NCBI RefSeq assembly: GCF_010211755.1
Contig: NZ_PDWR01000001.1
Location: 62,001 to 126,000 of the forward strand
Length of the DNA: 64,000 nt
Source: Pseudoxanthomonas sangjuensis
GTDB taxonomy: Bacteria > Pseudomonadota > Gammaproteobacteria > Xanthomonadales > Xanthomonadaceae
Direction: 5' to 3'
The position numbers and the translations under genes are program-made. The notes below the pieces were generated by a model. The model was not told where the DNA came from. It searched no databases and worked only from the letters and a program-made list of their open reading frames with translations. Below, piece after piece: positions 8,310 through 18,157 of this stretch. How positions within the stretch are numbered: the stretch's first letter is position 1; the number at the start of each line of letters is the position of its first letter.

Positions 8310-10631
8310 TTAATGGACCGGCTGCAGTCGCAGGGTGTGCCGTGCGGCGCCCGGCAGGAACGGCGTCGCCTCGCCCTTGACCCAGGCTTCGTGGCCGGCG
8401 CCCCAGAACGGCGATAGCGGGTGGCCGCTCTGGCCGCCGGGCATGTGGATGATGCCGTCGGCTTCGTGGCCGGGCGAAACCACCATCCGTTCGCTGGCGC
8501 CGAAGGCCGGGCCCGCGACGCGCGGCATCGCGGTGTCGCCGTCGAGTTCGTCGGCGGGCATGCACAGTTTCGGCTTCAGCAGCGCGGGCAGGGCGCCGGC
8601 GAGCGGGTGGCAGATCCTCGCGGTGTTGCGTTCGCCCCAGCGGCGCTGCGCGAGCGGGCCGCGTCGCGACAGTTCGTCGCGGATTTCCTGTGCGGCGTCT
8701 TCGAGCAGGGCATCCCATGTCGCATGGCGGTGGGACAGCAGGTGCGCGGGCCGCTGTTCCAGCAGTGGCCACGCCACGCCTTCCAGCTGCAGCAGCCCGG
8801 GCATCTCGAAATCGTCGCCGAGCGCGGCCTGCGCCGGTGCGGTCAGGCCGTCGGCGATCCGCGAGTTCACCGCCAGTCGCCACGCGCGGACGATGCGGTA
8901 GCTGACCGAGTCGGTGCTGGCGCGGCCGTCCCAGCGGTTCGCGGCCTGCGCGAGTTCGGTCAATGCCGGGCCCTTGCCGCTTTCCGATTGCAGCAGTTTC
9001 CACCAGCGTTCGAGGAACAGCGCGCGGTCGTCGAGCTGGATCGCGAGCAGGTCCTTCTCGGCGAACTCGTCCTTCGCGAACAGGTCGTCGCGGATCTGCC
9101 TGGCGCGCGCGCCGTGGGCGTAGCCGCCGTCGCCGACTTCGGCGAGCTCGGCGCCGTCGAGCGTGCGGTTGTTGGCGGTCCACAGGCGGTGCGATGGTGG
9201 ATCGAGCAGGTGCGGGGCATTCGTGCTGTCGATCGGCCACGGCGCGCAGGCACTGGCCACGACCGTGGTCGGATCGCAGCCGCCATTGCGTCGCGGGCGT
9301 TCGCCGATCAGTCGCCAGCCGATCCTGCCGCCGGCATCTGCGGCCACGAAGTTCTGCGCCGGGATGCCGGCATGGTCGGCGACCGCGAAAGCCTGGTCGA
9401 GGTCCTGTGCGAAGGCGAGGTTGGCGAAGGCGAAGCTCACCGCGCCCGGCAATTGCGCCGTCCATCGCAGCGCCAACGCATTGGGGCCATCCTCGGCGAG
9501 AATCGGCCCCCACGAGGACTCCCGGACCTTGAATGTTTCGGCCGGTTTGCCGGCGACGGGGATGGGTTCGTCGTATTCGCGGATGTCCGGCGCATCCTTC
9601 GGCAACGACAGCCAGTCCGCATGGTCGATGTAGCCGTTGGTGAAACCCCACGCCACGTGCCCGTTGCTGCCGACGATCACCGCCGGCAGGCCGGGCAGGG
9701 GGAAGCCGGAGATGTCGACCTTGCCGCCGGGTGCGCGCGGATCGGCGTAGCGCAGGCGCGCGCGGAACCAGATGTTCGGCGCGCGCAGGCCCAGATGCAT
9801 GTCGTCGGCGACGATGGCGCGGCCGTCGGCGGTCAGCGTGCCGTCCACCGCCCAGTTGTTGCTGCCCGGCGCATTGGCTTCCTTGAGCGTGACCGGCTCG
9901 CCGTCCGGCGGCGCCGGCAGCTTGCGCAGGTCGACTTCGTCCGCGGTCGGCAGCGTCGCATTGCCGCGCACTTCGCCGAACAACGGCGCGTCCCATTCCG
10001 TGCCGTCGCGGACCAGCAGTGCGAACAACGCCGGTGGCAGGTGCGGCCTGATCTTCCACAGCGCCAGTTCGCGGCTGTTCTGCGGGTCCTGCAGGTCGAA
10101 GTACATCGCATAGCCGACCAGCGCCGAGTCGGCGATCTCCCATTCGCGCGGTGGCTGGCGCAGCAGCAGGTACGGCCACGGCCGTACCTTCAGCGCGGCG
10201 AGGCCGGCGTTGACGCCATCGGTGTAGGCCTGCAGCTGCCCGCGGCGGCCGCCGGCGAAGGCGTCGAGGTTGGCCATCACCCGCGCGCGCATGCGGTGCA
10301 CGCGATGCTGCCTGTCCAGCTTCAGCGCGGCCGGGCCGAACAGTTCGGCCAGCTCGCCGGCCGAGGTGCGGCGCATCAGGTCCATTTCGAAGAAGCGCTC
10401 CTGTGCGTGCACGTAGCCGAGCGCGCGGGCCATGTCGGTTTCGTTGGCCGCGTCGACGGTGACCACGCCGAGCGCATCGCGCCGGATCGTCGCCGGCGCG
10501 GACAGGCCGGGCAGGGCGAGCTCGCCATCCAGCCGCGGCAGGCTGCCGCGCAGCAGCAGCCACGCGGAAAGCGCGAGCGGGAGGATCAGGGCCAGCAACA
10601 GCAGCGCGATGCGCCTGGACCACTTCAACAT
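8310..10631 (-). CDS. Penicillin acylase family protein (Ntn hydrolase)
   Basis: A 773-residue exported or membrane-anchored N-terminal nucleophile hydrolase. An N-terminal hydrophobic segment (8-27) is followed by the alpha-subunit, a spacer, and the self-cleavage site PGSNNWAV, where Ser257 becomes the N-terminal nucleophile of the beta-subunit. The family hydrolyses amide bonds of penicillins, other acylamides or acyl-homoserine lactones; sequence alone does not give the substrate. The start is supported by GGGGAG before the ATG. It precedes the sigma/kinase genes on the same strand with about 100 nt between. Quorum-quenching or beta-lactam deacylation are both possible. Confidence 0.88.
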   Translation of the reverse strand: MLKWSRRIALLLLALILPLALSAWLLLRGSLPRLDGELALPGLSAPATIRRDALGVVTVDAANETDMARALGYVHAQERFFEMDLMRRTSAGELAELFGPAALKLDRQHRVHRMRARVMANLDAFAGGRRGQLQAYTDGVNAGLAALKVRPWPYLLLRQPPREWEIADSALVGYAMYFDLQDPQNSRELALWKIRPHLPPALFALLVRDGTEWDAPLFGEVRGNATLPTADEVDLRKLPAPPDGEPVTLKEANAPGSNNWAVDGTLTADGRAIVADDMHLGLRAPNIWFRARLRYADPRAPGGKVDISGFPLPGLPAVIVGSNGHVAWGFTNGYIDHADWLSLPKDAPDIREYDEPIPVAGKPAETFKVRESSWGPILAEDGPNALALRWTAQLPGAVSFAFANLAFAQDLDQAFAVADHAGIPAQNFVAADAGGRIGWRLIGERPRRNGGCDPTTVVASACAPWPIDSTNAPHLLDPPSHRLWTANNRTLDGAELAEVGDGGYAHGARARQIRDDLFAKDEFAEKDLLAIQLDDRALFLERWWKLLQSESGKGPALTELAQAANRWDGRASTDSVSYRIVRAWRLAVNSRIADGLTAPAQAALGDDFEMPGLLQLEGVAWPLLEQRPAHLLSHRHATWDALLEDAAQEIRDELSRRGPLAQRRWGERNTARICHPLAGALPALLKPKLCMPADELDGDTAMPRVAGPAFGASERMVVSPGHEADGIIHMPGGQSGHPLSPFWGAGHEAWVKGEATPFLPGAARHTLRLQPVH

Positions 10632-10685
10632 GCGACTCCCCTGTTCGTTGCCCTGGGGCCGTCGGCGATCCGACGGCAGCCGGCA

Positions 10686-11339
10686 TCAGTTGCGTTGCAA
10701 GGCGTAGACCGCCGTATCCAGCTTCGACACGCCTTCGACGTAGCCGGGGTGCTTGCGCGGGATCGGGCGGCGCTCGAGCCGTTCGACCCGCCAGTCGCGA
10801 CCGTAGAGCGCCTGGACTTCGTCCCCGCCGACCGAGAACGGCGGGCCGTCCTTCTCGTGCTGCGGGTATTCCAGCGTGACCAGCAGGCCGCGGCAGCCGG
10901 CCGGCAGCCGCGAATACAGCTCGCCGGCATAGCGCCGACGCAGGTCCGGTGGCAGCGCGATCAGCGCCGCGCGGTCGAACACCGCCATGCAGTCGCGCAG
11001 GATGTCGGCATCCAGTGCGAAGGCGTCGCCGCAGACCAGTTCGATGTCGCCGGCACGGTAATGCGTGCCGTAGCGCGTGGTCTCGGTTTCCGGCTGTAGG
11101 CCGTGTTCGGCGAAGAATTGCCCGACCGCGAGCTGCGACAACTCGACGCCGAGCACGCGGTGGCCCTGGGCGGCCAGCCAGGCCATGTCCAGCGATTTGC
11201 CGGCCAACGGCACGAACACGCGCGCACCGCGCGGGACGCCAAGCACGGGCCAGTGCTTGAGCAGCAGCGGCGTGGGTGCGTCCTGGTGGAAGCCGATCCG
11301 GTTCTCGGACCAGCGCTGGTGCCAGAACGCGGCGTCCAT
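10686..11339 (-). CDS. tpm: Thiopurine S-methyltransferase
   Basis: A 217-residue SAM-dependent methyltransferase of the bacterial TPMT family, cytoplasmic. It begins FWHQRWSENRIGFHQ and has the SAM-binding FVPLAGKSLDMAWLAAQG and VLGVELS, then RAALIALPPDLRRRY. In Pseudomonas the family methylates thiopurines and detoxifies selenium and tellurium oxyanions; the natural substrate here is unknown. The start ATG shares one base with the parC stop (TGATG), so translation is probably coupled to parC, an odd pairing of functions. Confidence 0.92.
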   Translation of the reverse strand: MDAAFWHQRWSENRIGFHQDAPTPLLLKHWPVLGVPRGARVFVPLAGKSLDMAWLAAQGHRVLGVELSQLAVGQFFAEHGLQPETETTRYGTHYRAGDIELVCGDAFALDADILRDCMAVFDRAALIALPPDLRRRYAGELYSRLPAGCRGLLVTLEYPQHEKDGPPFSVGGDEVQALYGRDWRVERLERRPIPRKHPGYVEGVSKLDTAVYALQRN

Positions 11340-13579
11340 CACTCCACCGCCAGCCCGTCGACCTTCTGCCAGCCGCGCGGCAACAGGCCGCCGCGGGTGG
11401 CGCGGGCGCCGACGTATTCGTCCAGGTCCTTGAACGACAGGCTCATCGTGCGCTGCCCGCTCTTCACCTGCAGCGTCTGCCCCGGCGAGACCGCGGCGAT
11501 GGCGACCACGCGCTCGGTGCCGAGCTTGGCTTTCGGTATGTCGATGATCTTGTTGCCCTTGCCCTTGTCGAGTTCCGGCAACTCGCTCAGCGGGAACGCG
11601 AGCAGGTGGCCGGCGCTGGTCACGGCGACGACGCGGTCGGTTTCGACGCTGGACACCGCCGCCGGCTGCAGTACCTTCGCGCCGGTGGTCAGGTTGAGCA
11701 TCGCCTTGCCGGCCTTCTGCCGGCCGGTCAGGTTCTCGAAGCGGGTGACGAAGCCATAGCCGTGCGACGAGGCCAGCACGAAGCGGTCGTCGTTGCCGCC
11801 GCTGGCCACGGCCTGGAACGAGGCGCCGGCCGCGGGCGAGAAACGCCCGGTCAGCGGCTCGCCGTTGCCGCGCGCCGACGGCAGCGTGTGCACGAGGGTC
11901 GAGTAACTGCGGCCGGTCGAGTCGAGGAACGCCGCCTGCTGCGTGCTGCGCGACTTCACCGCGGCCAGCAGGCCGTCGCCTTCGCGGTAGCCGAGCGACG
12001 CCGCATCGATGTCGTGGCCCTTGGCCGCGCGCACCCAGCCCTTCTCCGAAAGCACCACGGTCATCGGTTCGCTGGCGACCAGTTCGGTTTCGTCCAGCGC
12101 CTGCGCCGCGTCGCGCTGCACCAGCGGCGACATGCGCGCATCGCCGTATTTCTTCGCGTCGGCCGCGATCTCGTCCTTGACCAGCTTCTTCAGCTTCGCC
12201 TTCGATCCGAGCGTGGCGATCAGGCGGTCGCGCTCGCTGTCGAGGTCGTCCTGCTCGCCGCGGATCTTCATTTCCTCCAGGCGGGCCAGCTGCTTCAGCT
12301 TGGTCTCGAGGATGTACTCGGCCTGTTCCTCGCTCAGCTCGAAGCGCCGCATCAGCACCGGTTTCGGCTCGTCCTCGCTGCGGATGATGCGGATCACCTC
12401 GTCGAGGTTGAGGAAGGCGACCAGCAGGCCTTCCAGCAGGTGCAGGCGGCGCTCGACCTTCTCCAGGCGATGCTTCAGCCTGCGGGTGACGGTGTCGTAG
12501 CGGAACGACAGCCACTCGGTCAGCAGCGTCTTCAGGTCCTTGACCTGCGGGCGGCCGTCCAGGCCGATCACGTTGAGGTTGACCCGGTAGCTCTTCTCCA
12601 GGTCGGTGGTCGCGAACAGGTGGCCCATCAGCTGCTCGACGTCGACGCGGTTGCTGCGCGGGATCAGCACCACGCGCACCGGGTTGGCGTGGTCGGACTC
12701 GTCGCGGATGTCCTCCAGCCACGGCAGCTTCTTCGCGCGCATCTGCTGCGCGATCTGCTCGATCACCTTCGACGGCGACACCTGGTAGGGCAGCGCGGTG
12801 ACGACGATGTTGGCGCCTTCCTTCCGGAAGGTGGCGCGGGCGCGCACGCTGCCGTTGCCGGTTTCGTACATCGCGCGCAGGTCGGCCGGCGCGGTGATGA
12901 TTTCGGCGGCGGTCGGATAGTCCGGGCCGCGCACGTGTTCGCACAGGTCGGCGACGGTCGCTTCCGGATCGTCGATCAGGCGGATGCATGCCGAGGCGAT
13001 CTCGTTGAGGTTGTGCGGCGGCACGTCGGTGGCCATGCCGACCGCGATGCCGGTGGTGCCGTTGAGCAGCAGGTGCGGCAGCCGGGCCGGCAGCCAGGTC
13101 GGTTCTTCCAGCGTGCCGTCGAAGTTCGGATCCCAGTCCACCGTGCCCTGGCCGAGTTCGCCGAGCAGCACTTCGGCGATCGGGGTTAGCTTCGATTCGG
13201 TGTAGCGCATCGCCGCGAAGCTCTTCGGGTCGTCGGGCGAGCCGAAGTTGCCCTGGCCGTCGATCAGCGGATAGCGGTACGAGAACGGCTGCGCCATCAG
13301 CACCAGCGCTTCGTAGCAGGCCGAATCGCCGTGCGGGTGGAACTTGCCGATCACGTCGCCGACGGTGCGCGCGGACTTCTTCGGCTTGGACGCGGCGTTC
13401 AAGCCCAGCTCGCTCATCGCGTAGACGATGCGCCGCTGCACCGGCTTCAGCCCGTCGCCGATGAAGGGCAGGGCGCGGTCCAGCACCACGTACATCGAAT
13501 AGTCGAGGTAGGCGCGCTCTGCGTATTCGCGCAGGGGGATTTGTTCGAAGCCGTGGAACGTGGGGCGGATGTCGCTCAT
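11339..13579 (-). CDS. parC: DNA topoisomerase IV subunit A
   Basis: A 746-residue type IIA topoisomerase subunit that decatenates daughter chromosomes together with ParE. The breakage-reunion domain has the catalytic Tyr126 in [10 protein letters not shown], and the quinolone region reads [10 protein letters not shown] with Ser86 and Glu90, the sensitive residues. The C-terminal beta-pinwheel is shorter than in GyrA and lacks a clear GyrA box, in favour of ParC. A small palindrome lies 10 nt before the start. The gene overlaps tpm by one base at its end. Confidence 0.95.
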   Translation of the reverse strand: MSDIRPTFHGFEQIPLREYAERAYLDYSMYVVLDRALPFIGDGLKPVQRRIVYAMSELGLNAASKPKKSARTVGDVIGKFHPHGDSACYEALVLMAQPFSYRYPLIDGQGNFGSPDDPKSFAAMRYTESKLTPIAEVLLGELGQGTVDWDPNFDGTLEEPTWLPARLPHLLLNGTTGIAVGMATDVPPHNLNEIASACIRLIDDPEATVADLCEHVRGPDYPTAAEIITAPADLRAMYETGNGSVRARATFRKEGANIVVTALPYQVSPSKVIEQIAQQMRAKKLPWLEDIRDESDHANPVRVVLIPRSNRVDVEQLMGHLFATTDLEKSYRVNLNVIGLDGRPQVKDLKTLLTEWLSFRYDTVTRRLKHRLEKVERRLHLLEGLLVAFLNLDEVIRIIRSEDEPKPVLMRRFELSEEQAEYILETKLKQLARLEEMKIRGEQDDLDSERDRLIATLGSKAKLKKLVKDEIAADAKKYGDARMSPLVQRDAAQALDETELVASEPMTVVLSEKGWVRAAKGHDIDAASLGYREGDGLLAAVKSRSTQQAAFLDSTGRSYSTLVHTLPSARGNGEPLTGRFSPAAGASFQAVASGGNDDRFVLASSHGYGFVTRFENLTGRQKAGKAMLNLTTGAKVLQPAAVSSVETDRVVAVTSAGHLLAFPLSELPELDKGKGNKIIDIPKAKLGTERVVAIAAVSPGQTLQVKSGQRTMSLSFKDLDEYVGARATRGGLLPRGWQKVDGLAVE

Positions 13580-13589
13580 TCGTACTCGT

Positions 13590-13611
13590 CAGGCATGTTG
13601 AATCATGCCTG
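13590..13611. promoter_or_regulatory. Palindrome in the parC 5' region
   Basis: CAGGCATG and CATGCCTG are perfect 8-bp arms separated by 6 nt, ending 10 nt before the parC ATG. It could be a hairpin in the mRNA leader near the ribosome site or an operator. No further support is visible. Confidence 0.35.
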
Positions 13612-13634
13612 CGATTCTAGCCGGTGCAACCGGA

Positions 13635-14672
13635 TCACGCCCGGGGCGATCTTCCTTGCGGAGGAAACGCCCGGTCCAGCCATTCCGGCACCGGCAGGTC
13701 CCTGCCGCGCAGGAACGCCGGATTGAACAGCTTGGCCTGGTAGCGCGTGCCGGCGTCGGCGAGGATGGTCACGATGGTATGGCCGGGGCCGAGTTCGCGC
13801 GCCAGGCGGATCGCGCCGGCGACGTTCACGCCGCTGGAACCGCCGATGTTCAGGCCTTCTTCGGCCATCATCGCGTGCACCCACGGCACCGATTCGGTGT
13901 CGGGGATCGACCACGCGAGGTCGATCGGAGCGCCGTCGAAATTGGCGGTGATGCGGCTGGAGCCGATGCCCTCGGAAATCGAGCCGCCTTCGGCCTTCAG
14001 TTCGCCGGTATTGACGTAATTCGCCAGCGCCGAGCCGGCCGGGTCGGACAGGGCGATGCGCACCTGTGGGTTGCGCGCCTTCAGTGCGCGGCCCACGCCG
14101 GCCAGCGTGCCGCCGGTGCCGCTGGCGCAGACGAAGCCGTCGATGCGGCCGCCGACCTGTTCCCAGATCTCGGGGCCGGTCGTGGCCTGGTGGTAGTCGC
14201 GGTTGGCGGTGTTGTCGAACTGGTTGGCGAACCACGCGCCGCCGCGATCGCGCTCGTTCAATTCCTCGCACAGGCGGCGGGCCTGGTGCGCGTAGTGGTT
14301 CGGGTTGGCGTACGGAACCGCCGGCACCAGCCGCACTTCCGCGCCGGTGACGCGCAGCGCATCGATCTTCTCGCGGCTCTGCGTCTCCGGCATGGTGATG
14401 ATCGTCCTGTAGCCGCGGCTGGCGCCGAGCAGGGCCAAGCCGATGCCGGTGTTGCCGGCGGTGCCTTCGACGATGGTTCCGCCGGGGCGCAGCAGGCCGC
14501 TGCGTTCGGCGTCGAGCAGCAGGCCCAGCGCGGTACGGTCCTTGATCGAGCCGCCGGGATTGGCGAATTCGGCCTTGCCGAGGATTTCGCAGCCGGTCGC
14601 TTCGGACGCGCGGCGCAGCTTCAGCAGCGGCGTGCGGCCGATGGCGGCGGCGAGGTCGGGACGGACGTCCAT
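13635..14672 (-). CDS. Cysteine synthase-family PLP enzyme
   Basis: A 345-residue fold-type II PLP enzyme resembling O-acetylserine sulfhydrylase. The PLP lysine is Lys44 in NPGGSIKDR, followed by TAGNTGIGLA (substrate loop), the phosphate-binding ASGTGGTLAGV, and SSGVNVAGA near the end. It probably makes cysteine from O-acetylserine and sulfide, but related enzymes of this shape use other sulfur donors or make cystathionine, so I give no symbol. The start at MDVRPDLAAAIGRTPLL is the family start; an in-frame ATG further upstream adds 26 unrelated residues. It is transcribed toward parC with 55 nt between. Confidence 0.85.
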   Translation of the reverse strand: MDVRPDLAAAIGRTPLLKLRRASEATGCEILGKAEFANPGGSIKDRTALGLLLDAERSGLLRPGGTIVEGTAGNTGIGLALLGASRGYRTIITMPETQSREKIDALRVTGAEVRLVPAVPYANPNHYAHQARRLCEELNERDRGGAWFANQFDNTANRDYHQATTGPEIWEQVGGRIDGFVCASGTGGTLAGVGRALKARNPQVRIALSDPAGSALANYVNTGELKAEGGSISEGIGSSRITANFDGAPIDLAWSIPDTESVPWVHAMMAEEGLNIGGSSGVNVAGAIRLARELGPGHTIVTILADAGTRYQAKLFNPAFLRGRDLPVPEWLDRAFPPQGRSPRA

Positions 14673-14751
14673 GCGGGCCAGTTTGCCACCATCGCGGCCG
14701 GGTTCGGGCCTTCTCCCGGAAACCGGGCCCGCGACGTTTCCCGCAGGCACT

Positions 14752-14774
14752 AAAAAACCGCCGGAAGGCGGTTT
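14752..14774 (-). terminator. Intrinsic terminator after tRNA-Leu
   Basis: On the minus strand, AAACCGCC, loop TTCC, GGCGGTTT, then a T-run. It lies 17 nt past the tRNA-Leu 3' end and before the cysteine synthase gene, so it separates the two. Confidence 0.85.
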
Positions 14775-14791
14775 CTCGTATGACCCGTCGT

Positions 14792-14876
<85 letters not shown>

Positions 14877-14888
14877 AACGGGGCGCGT

Positions 14889-14917
14889 ATGGTGCGATGC
14901 GGCGGCGGGAATGTCAA
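14889..14917 (-). promoter_or_regulatory. Promoter of tRNA-Leu
   Basis: Minus-strand TTGACA (14912-14917) is a perfect -35; a CACCAT -10 (14889-14894) follows at 17 bp. The predicted start is a few bases before the tRNA 5' end. Confidence 0.6.
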
Positions 14918-14968
14918 CGCCCCCGCTTGCGCGGATGGCGATGTTCAGCCGCGGTGTACCATGCCGGC

Positions 14969-17485
14969 ATGAGCAAAAAATCCGGCAAGGGCGGCGGCAA
15001 GTCCGCTGCGGGCAAAGGGAAGGCCAACGCCGGCGGGCGCGGCAAGGCCGCGGGCAAACCGGCCGGCAAGGCGGGAAAATCCGCGAAATCCGGCCTGCCC
15101 GGATGGATGCCGGAATCGCTGCACAAGGCCGCGGCGGGAAGAAAGGCTTCACGACCGGGGAAGACCGGTCAATCGCCCACGGGCCATGCGCCCGTCGCGA
15201 CGCGGTCCGGGCCGGTGAACCGCGCTCGGCCCGCGCCGAAGCTTCCCTTCGAACCCAAGCCGTTCCACGACCCGCACGCCGCGCGCGAAGCCGAGCGCTA
15301 CGCCGAGCCGATCGCCAGCCGCGAGGCCATCCTGGGCGTGCTCGCCGCCAGCGACGGCCCGCAGACCGCCGAGGCGCTGGCGGAAAAACTCGGCCTGTCC
15401 GCGCCGGACCGCTTCGCCGCGCTCGGCAAGCGCCTCGGCGCGATGGTCCGCGACGGCCAGCTGTTGCAGAACCGCCGCGGCGGGTTCGCCCCGGCGCAGG
15501 CGCTGGACCTGGTGCCGGGCACGATCATCGCCAACCCGGAGGGTTTCGGCTTCCTCAAGCCCGACGCCGGTGGCGACGACCTGTTCCTGCCCCCGTTCGA
15601 GATGCGCAAGGTCATGCACGGCGACCGCGCGCTGGCCAGCGTCACCGGCATGGACCGCCGCGGCCGCCGCGAAGGCGCGATCGTCGAGGTGCTGGAGCGC
15701 CGCATCACCCGGCTGATCGGCCGCTTCGTCCTCGACGCCGGCATCAGCTACGTGGAGCCGGACGACAGGCGCATCCAGCGCAACGTGCAGGTGCCGCCGG
15801 ACCAGCGCGGCGGCGCGCGCAACGGCCAGCTCGTCGTCTGCGAACTGATCCAGGCGCCGGACGAGCGCCGTCCGCCGATCGGCAAGGTGGTCGCGGTGCT
15901 CGGCGACAAGCTGACCCCGTCGCTGGTGGTGGAAACGGCGATCTTCGGCCACGACATCCCGCACGAATTCCCGCAGGAAGCGCTGGACGAAGCATCGGCT
16001 GTGCCGCTGGAGATCGAAGCCGCGATGATCGGCGGCCGCGTCGACCTGCGCTCGGTGCCGCTGCTCACCATCGACGGCGAGGACGCCAAGGATTTCGACG
16101 ACGCGGTGTATTGCGAAAGCAACCGCAACGGCTTCCGCCTGGTCGTCGCCATCGCCGACGTGTCGCATTACGTGCGTCCCGGCACGCCGCTGGACGAGGA
16201 GGCGCAGCGGCGCGCGACTTCGGTGTATTTCCCCGGCTTCGTCGTGCCGATGCTGCCGGAAACGCTGTCCAACGGCATCTGTTCGCTGAACCCGCGGGTC
16301 GACCGCTTCTGCTTCGTCTGCGACATGCAGGTCGACCGCGAAGGCGAGGTGGTGAAATCGAAGTTCTACGAAGCGGTGATGAACTCGCACGCGCGGCTGA
16401 CCTACACCCAGGTGTGGAAGGCGGTGGGCGAGGGCGACGAAGAGGCGCGCGCGCAGGTCGGCGCGCAGCTGCCGCAGGTCGAACGCCTGCACCAGCTGTA
16501 CCACGTGCTGGCGAAGGCGCGGGCGAAGCGCGGCGCGATCGAATTCGAGTCGTCGGAGGTGCGCTTCGTCCTCGACAACCGCGGCGAGGTCACCCAGGCC
16601 GGCATGCTGTTGCGCAACGACGCGCACAAGCTGATCGAGGAATGCATGATCGCGGCGAACGTGGAGGCGGCGAAGTACCTGCTGTCGAAGCGCATTCCCG
16701 CGCCATACCGCATCCACGAGCGCCCGCCGGAAGGCAAGTACGCCGACCTGCTCGAGTTCCTCAAGGAGTTCAAGCTGTCGATGCCGCCGTGGGCCAAGGT
16801 GCAGCCGCGCGACTTCACCAACCTGCTGAAGAAGGTGCGCGAGCGCGCCGATTCGGCGCTGCTGGAATCGGTGTTGCTGCGCAGCCAGAGCCTGGCGGTG
16901 TATTCGCCGGACAACGTCGGCCACTTCGGCCTGGCGCTTGCGGCCTACGCGCATTTCACTTCGCCGATCCGCCGCTACCCGGACCTGCTGGTGCACCGCG
17001 CGATCAAACACGCGCTGGCCGGTGGGAAACCCGACAAGTACCCGTATCCGCCGGCGGCGATGGCCGCGCTGGCACTGCAGTGCTCCGAGCGCGAGCGCCG
17101 TGCCGACGAGGCCGAACGCGAGGTCGACGAGCGCTACCGCGCGGCGTGGATGGAGCAGCACGTCGGCGGCCAGTTCGATGGCGTGATCAGCGGCGTGACC
17201 AGTTTCGGCCTGTTCGTCGAACTGGACGAATCGAAGGTCAACGGCCTGGTCCACGTCACCCAGCTGCCGCACGACTATTACCACTTCGACCCGATCCGCA
17301 AGACGCTGTCGGGCGAGCGCCGCGGCATGCAGTTCCGCCTCGGCGACCGGGTGCGCGTGCTGGTGCTGAAGGCGAGCATGGAGGAGCGCAAGATCGACTT
17401 CAAGCTGGCCGAGCGGCGTGAGGAAGATGCTGCCGAGGCCGGGCAACGCGCATTTCCGGCGAAGCGGAAGAAGCAGAAGTATTGA
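14969..17485 (+). CDS. rnr: Ribonuclease R
   Basis: An 838-residue 3'-5' exoribonuclease acting on structured RNA. Order of parts: a Gly/Lys/Ala-rich N-terminal extension (1-70), a winged-helix segment (about 117-160), cold-shock domains, the RNB catalytic domain with TIDGEDAKDFDDAVY (367-381) holding the metal-binding aspartates, a C-terminal S1 domain (GVISGVTSFGLFVELDE) and a basic tail KRKKQKY. The start at MSKKSGKGG is chosen because the frame upstream only crosses the antisense of tRNA-Leu. A palindromic repeat begins 3 nt after the stop; rlmB, another RNA gene, follows one gene later. Confidence 0.95.
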   Translation: MSKKSGKGGGKSAAGKGKANAGGRGKAAGKPAGKAGKSAKSGLPGWMPESLHKAAAGRKASRPGKTGQSPTGHAPVATRSGPVNRARPAPKLPFEPKPFHDPHAAREAERYAEPIASREAILGVLAASDGPQTAEALAEKLGLSAPDRFAALGKRLGAMVRDGQLLQNRRGGFAPAQALDLVPGTIIANPEGFGFLKPDAGGDDLFLPPFEMRKVMHGDRALASVTGMDRRGRREGAIVEVLERRITRLIGRFVLDAGISYVEPDDRRIQRNVQVPPDQRGGARNGQLVVCELIQAPDERRPPIGKVVAVLGDKLTPSLVVETAIFGHDIPHEFPQEALDEASAVPLEIEAAMIGGRVDLRSVPLLTIDGEDAKDFDDAVYCESNRNGFRLVVAIADVSHYVRPGTPLDEEAQRRATSVYFPGFVVPMLPETLSNGICSLNPRVDRFCFVCDMQVDREGEVVKSKFYEAVMNSHARLTYTQVWKAVGEGDEEARAQVGAQLPQVERLHQLYHVLAKARAKRGAIEFESSEVRFVLDNRGEVTQAGMLLRNDAHKLIEECMIAANVEAAKYLLSKRIPAPYRIHERPPEGKYADLLEFLKEFKLSMPPWAKVQPRDFTNLLKKVRERADSALLESVLLRSQSLAVYSPDNVGHFGLALAAYAHFTSPIRRYPDLLVHRAIKHALAGGKPDKYPYPPAAMAALALQCSERERRADEAEREVDERYRAAWMEQHVGGQFDGVISGVTSFGLFVELDESKVNGLVHVTQLPHDYYHFDPIRKTLSGERRGMQFRLGDRVRVLVLKASMEERKIDFKLAERREEDAAEAGQRAFPAKRKKQKY

Positions 17486-17487
17486 TG

Positions 17488-17568
17488 TCGTAGAGCGTAG
17501 CTTGCTGCGCTGCTCTTCGCCCGGGTCGCGGGAAAGGCAAAAGCAGCGCAGCAAGCTACGCTCTACGA
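17488..17568. repeat. REPIN-like palindromic element, family A
   Basis: Perfect 27-bp inverted arms: 17488-17514 begins TCGTAGAGCGTAGCTTGCTG and its reverse complement occupies 17542-17568, with a 27-nt spacer. It sits directly after the rnr stop. The size and architecture match REP doublets (REPINs) mobilised in trans by RAYT transposases, which are frequent in this family. It could also stabilise the 3' end of the rnr mRNA. Confidence 0.8.
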
Positions 17569-17599
17569 GGGCAACGGAAAGGGCGCAAGGAACGACGAC

Positions 17600-18073
17600 A
17601 TGATCGACCAAACCCATACCGGCGGCTGCCAATGCGGCGCGATCCGCTTCCGCGTCACCGGCAAGCTCGACGATGCCTCGATCTGCCATTGCCGGATGTG
17701 CCAGAAGGCGTTCGGTGCCTACTATGCGCCGCTGGTGTCGACGCGCGGCGCGAAGCTGGAGTGGACGCGCGGCGAGCCGAAGCGCTTCGCCTCGTCGAAC
17801 CTGGTCAAGCGCGGCTTCTGTCCCGAGTGCGGTACGCCGCTGACCTACGAGGCGCCGGACGGCGTTGCCGTGGCCGCGGGCGCGTTCGACCACCCCGAGG
17901 GCCACGCCCCGCACATCCAGTACGGGGTCGAGCGCAAGCTGCCCTTCGTCGACGGCCTGCATGGATTGACCGCACGGCGCACCGAAGAGGACCTGGCGGC
18001 CGCCGGGTTCCTCGCGCGGATCGTCTCCTTCCAGCACCCGGACCACGACACCGACGCATGGCCGCCGCGGTAG
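17600..18073 (+). CDS. GFA-family zinc protein
   Basis: A 157-residue protein of the glutathione-dependent formaldehyde-activating (GFA/CENP-V) family. Zinc ligands are visible as GGCQCGAIRF near the N-terminus, ICHCRMCQKAFG, and FCPECGTPLTY. The founding member was reported to speed the glutathione-formaldehyde adduct; most family members have no proven substrate. AAGGA stands before the ATG. No other formaldehyde gene is near. It lies between the rnr palindrome and rlmB. Confidence 0.88.
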   Translation: MIDQTHTGGCQCGAIRFRVTGKLDDASICHCRMCQKAFGAYYAPLVSTRGAKLEWTRGEPKRFASSNLVKRGFCPECGTPLTYEAPDGVAVAAGAFDHPEGHAPHIQYGVERKLPFVDGLHGLTARRTEEDLAAAGFLARIVSFQHPDHDTDAWPPR

Positions 18074-18157
18074 TCCCGGCCCCGTCCCGGCTTTCGCCGT
18101 GGCGACGGCAAAAGCGATAATCCCTCTTTCGATTCCCCCAACCTCGAATTCCGTCCC

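Noticed and set aside
8421-11099. 892-codon open frame opposite the penicillin acylase and tpm
   Set aside because: A GC-codon shadow; the minus-strand genes show complete catalytic motifs and a ribosome site.
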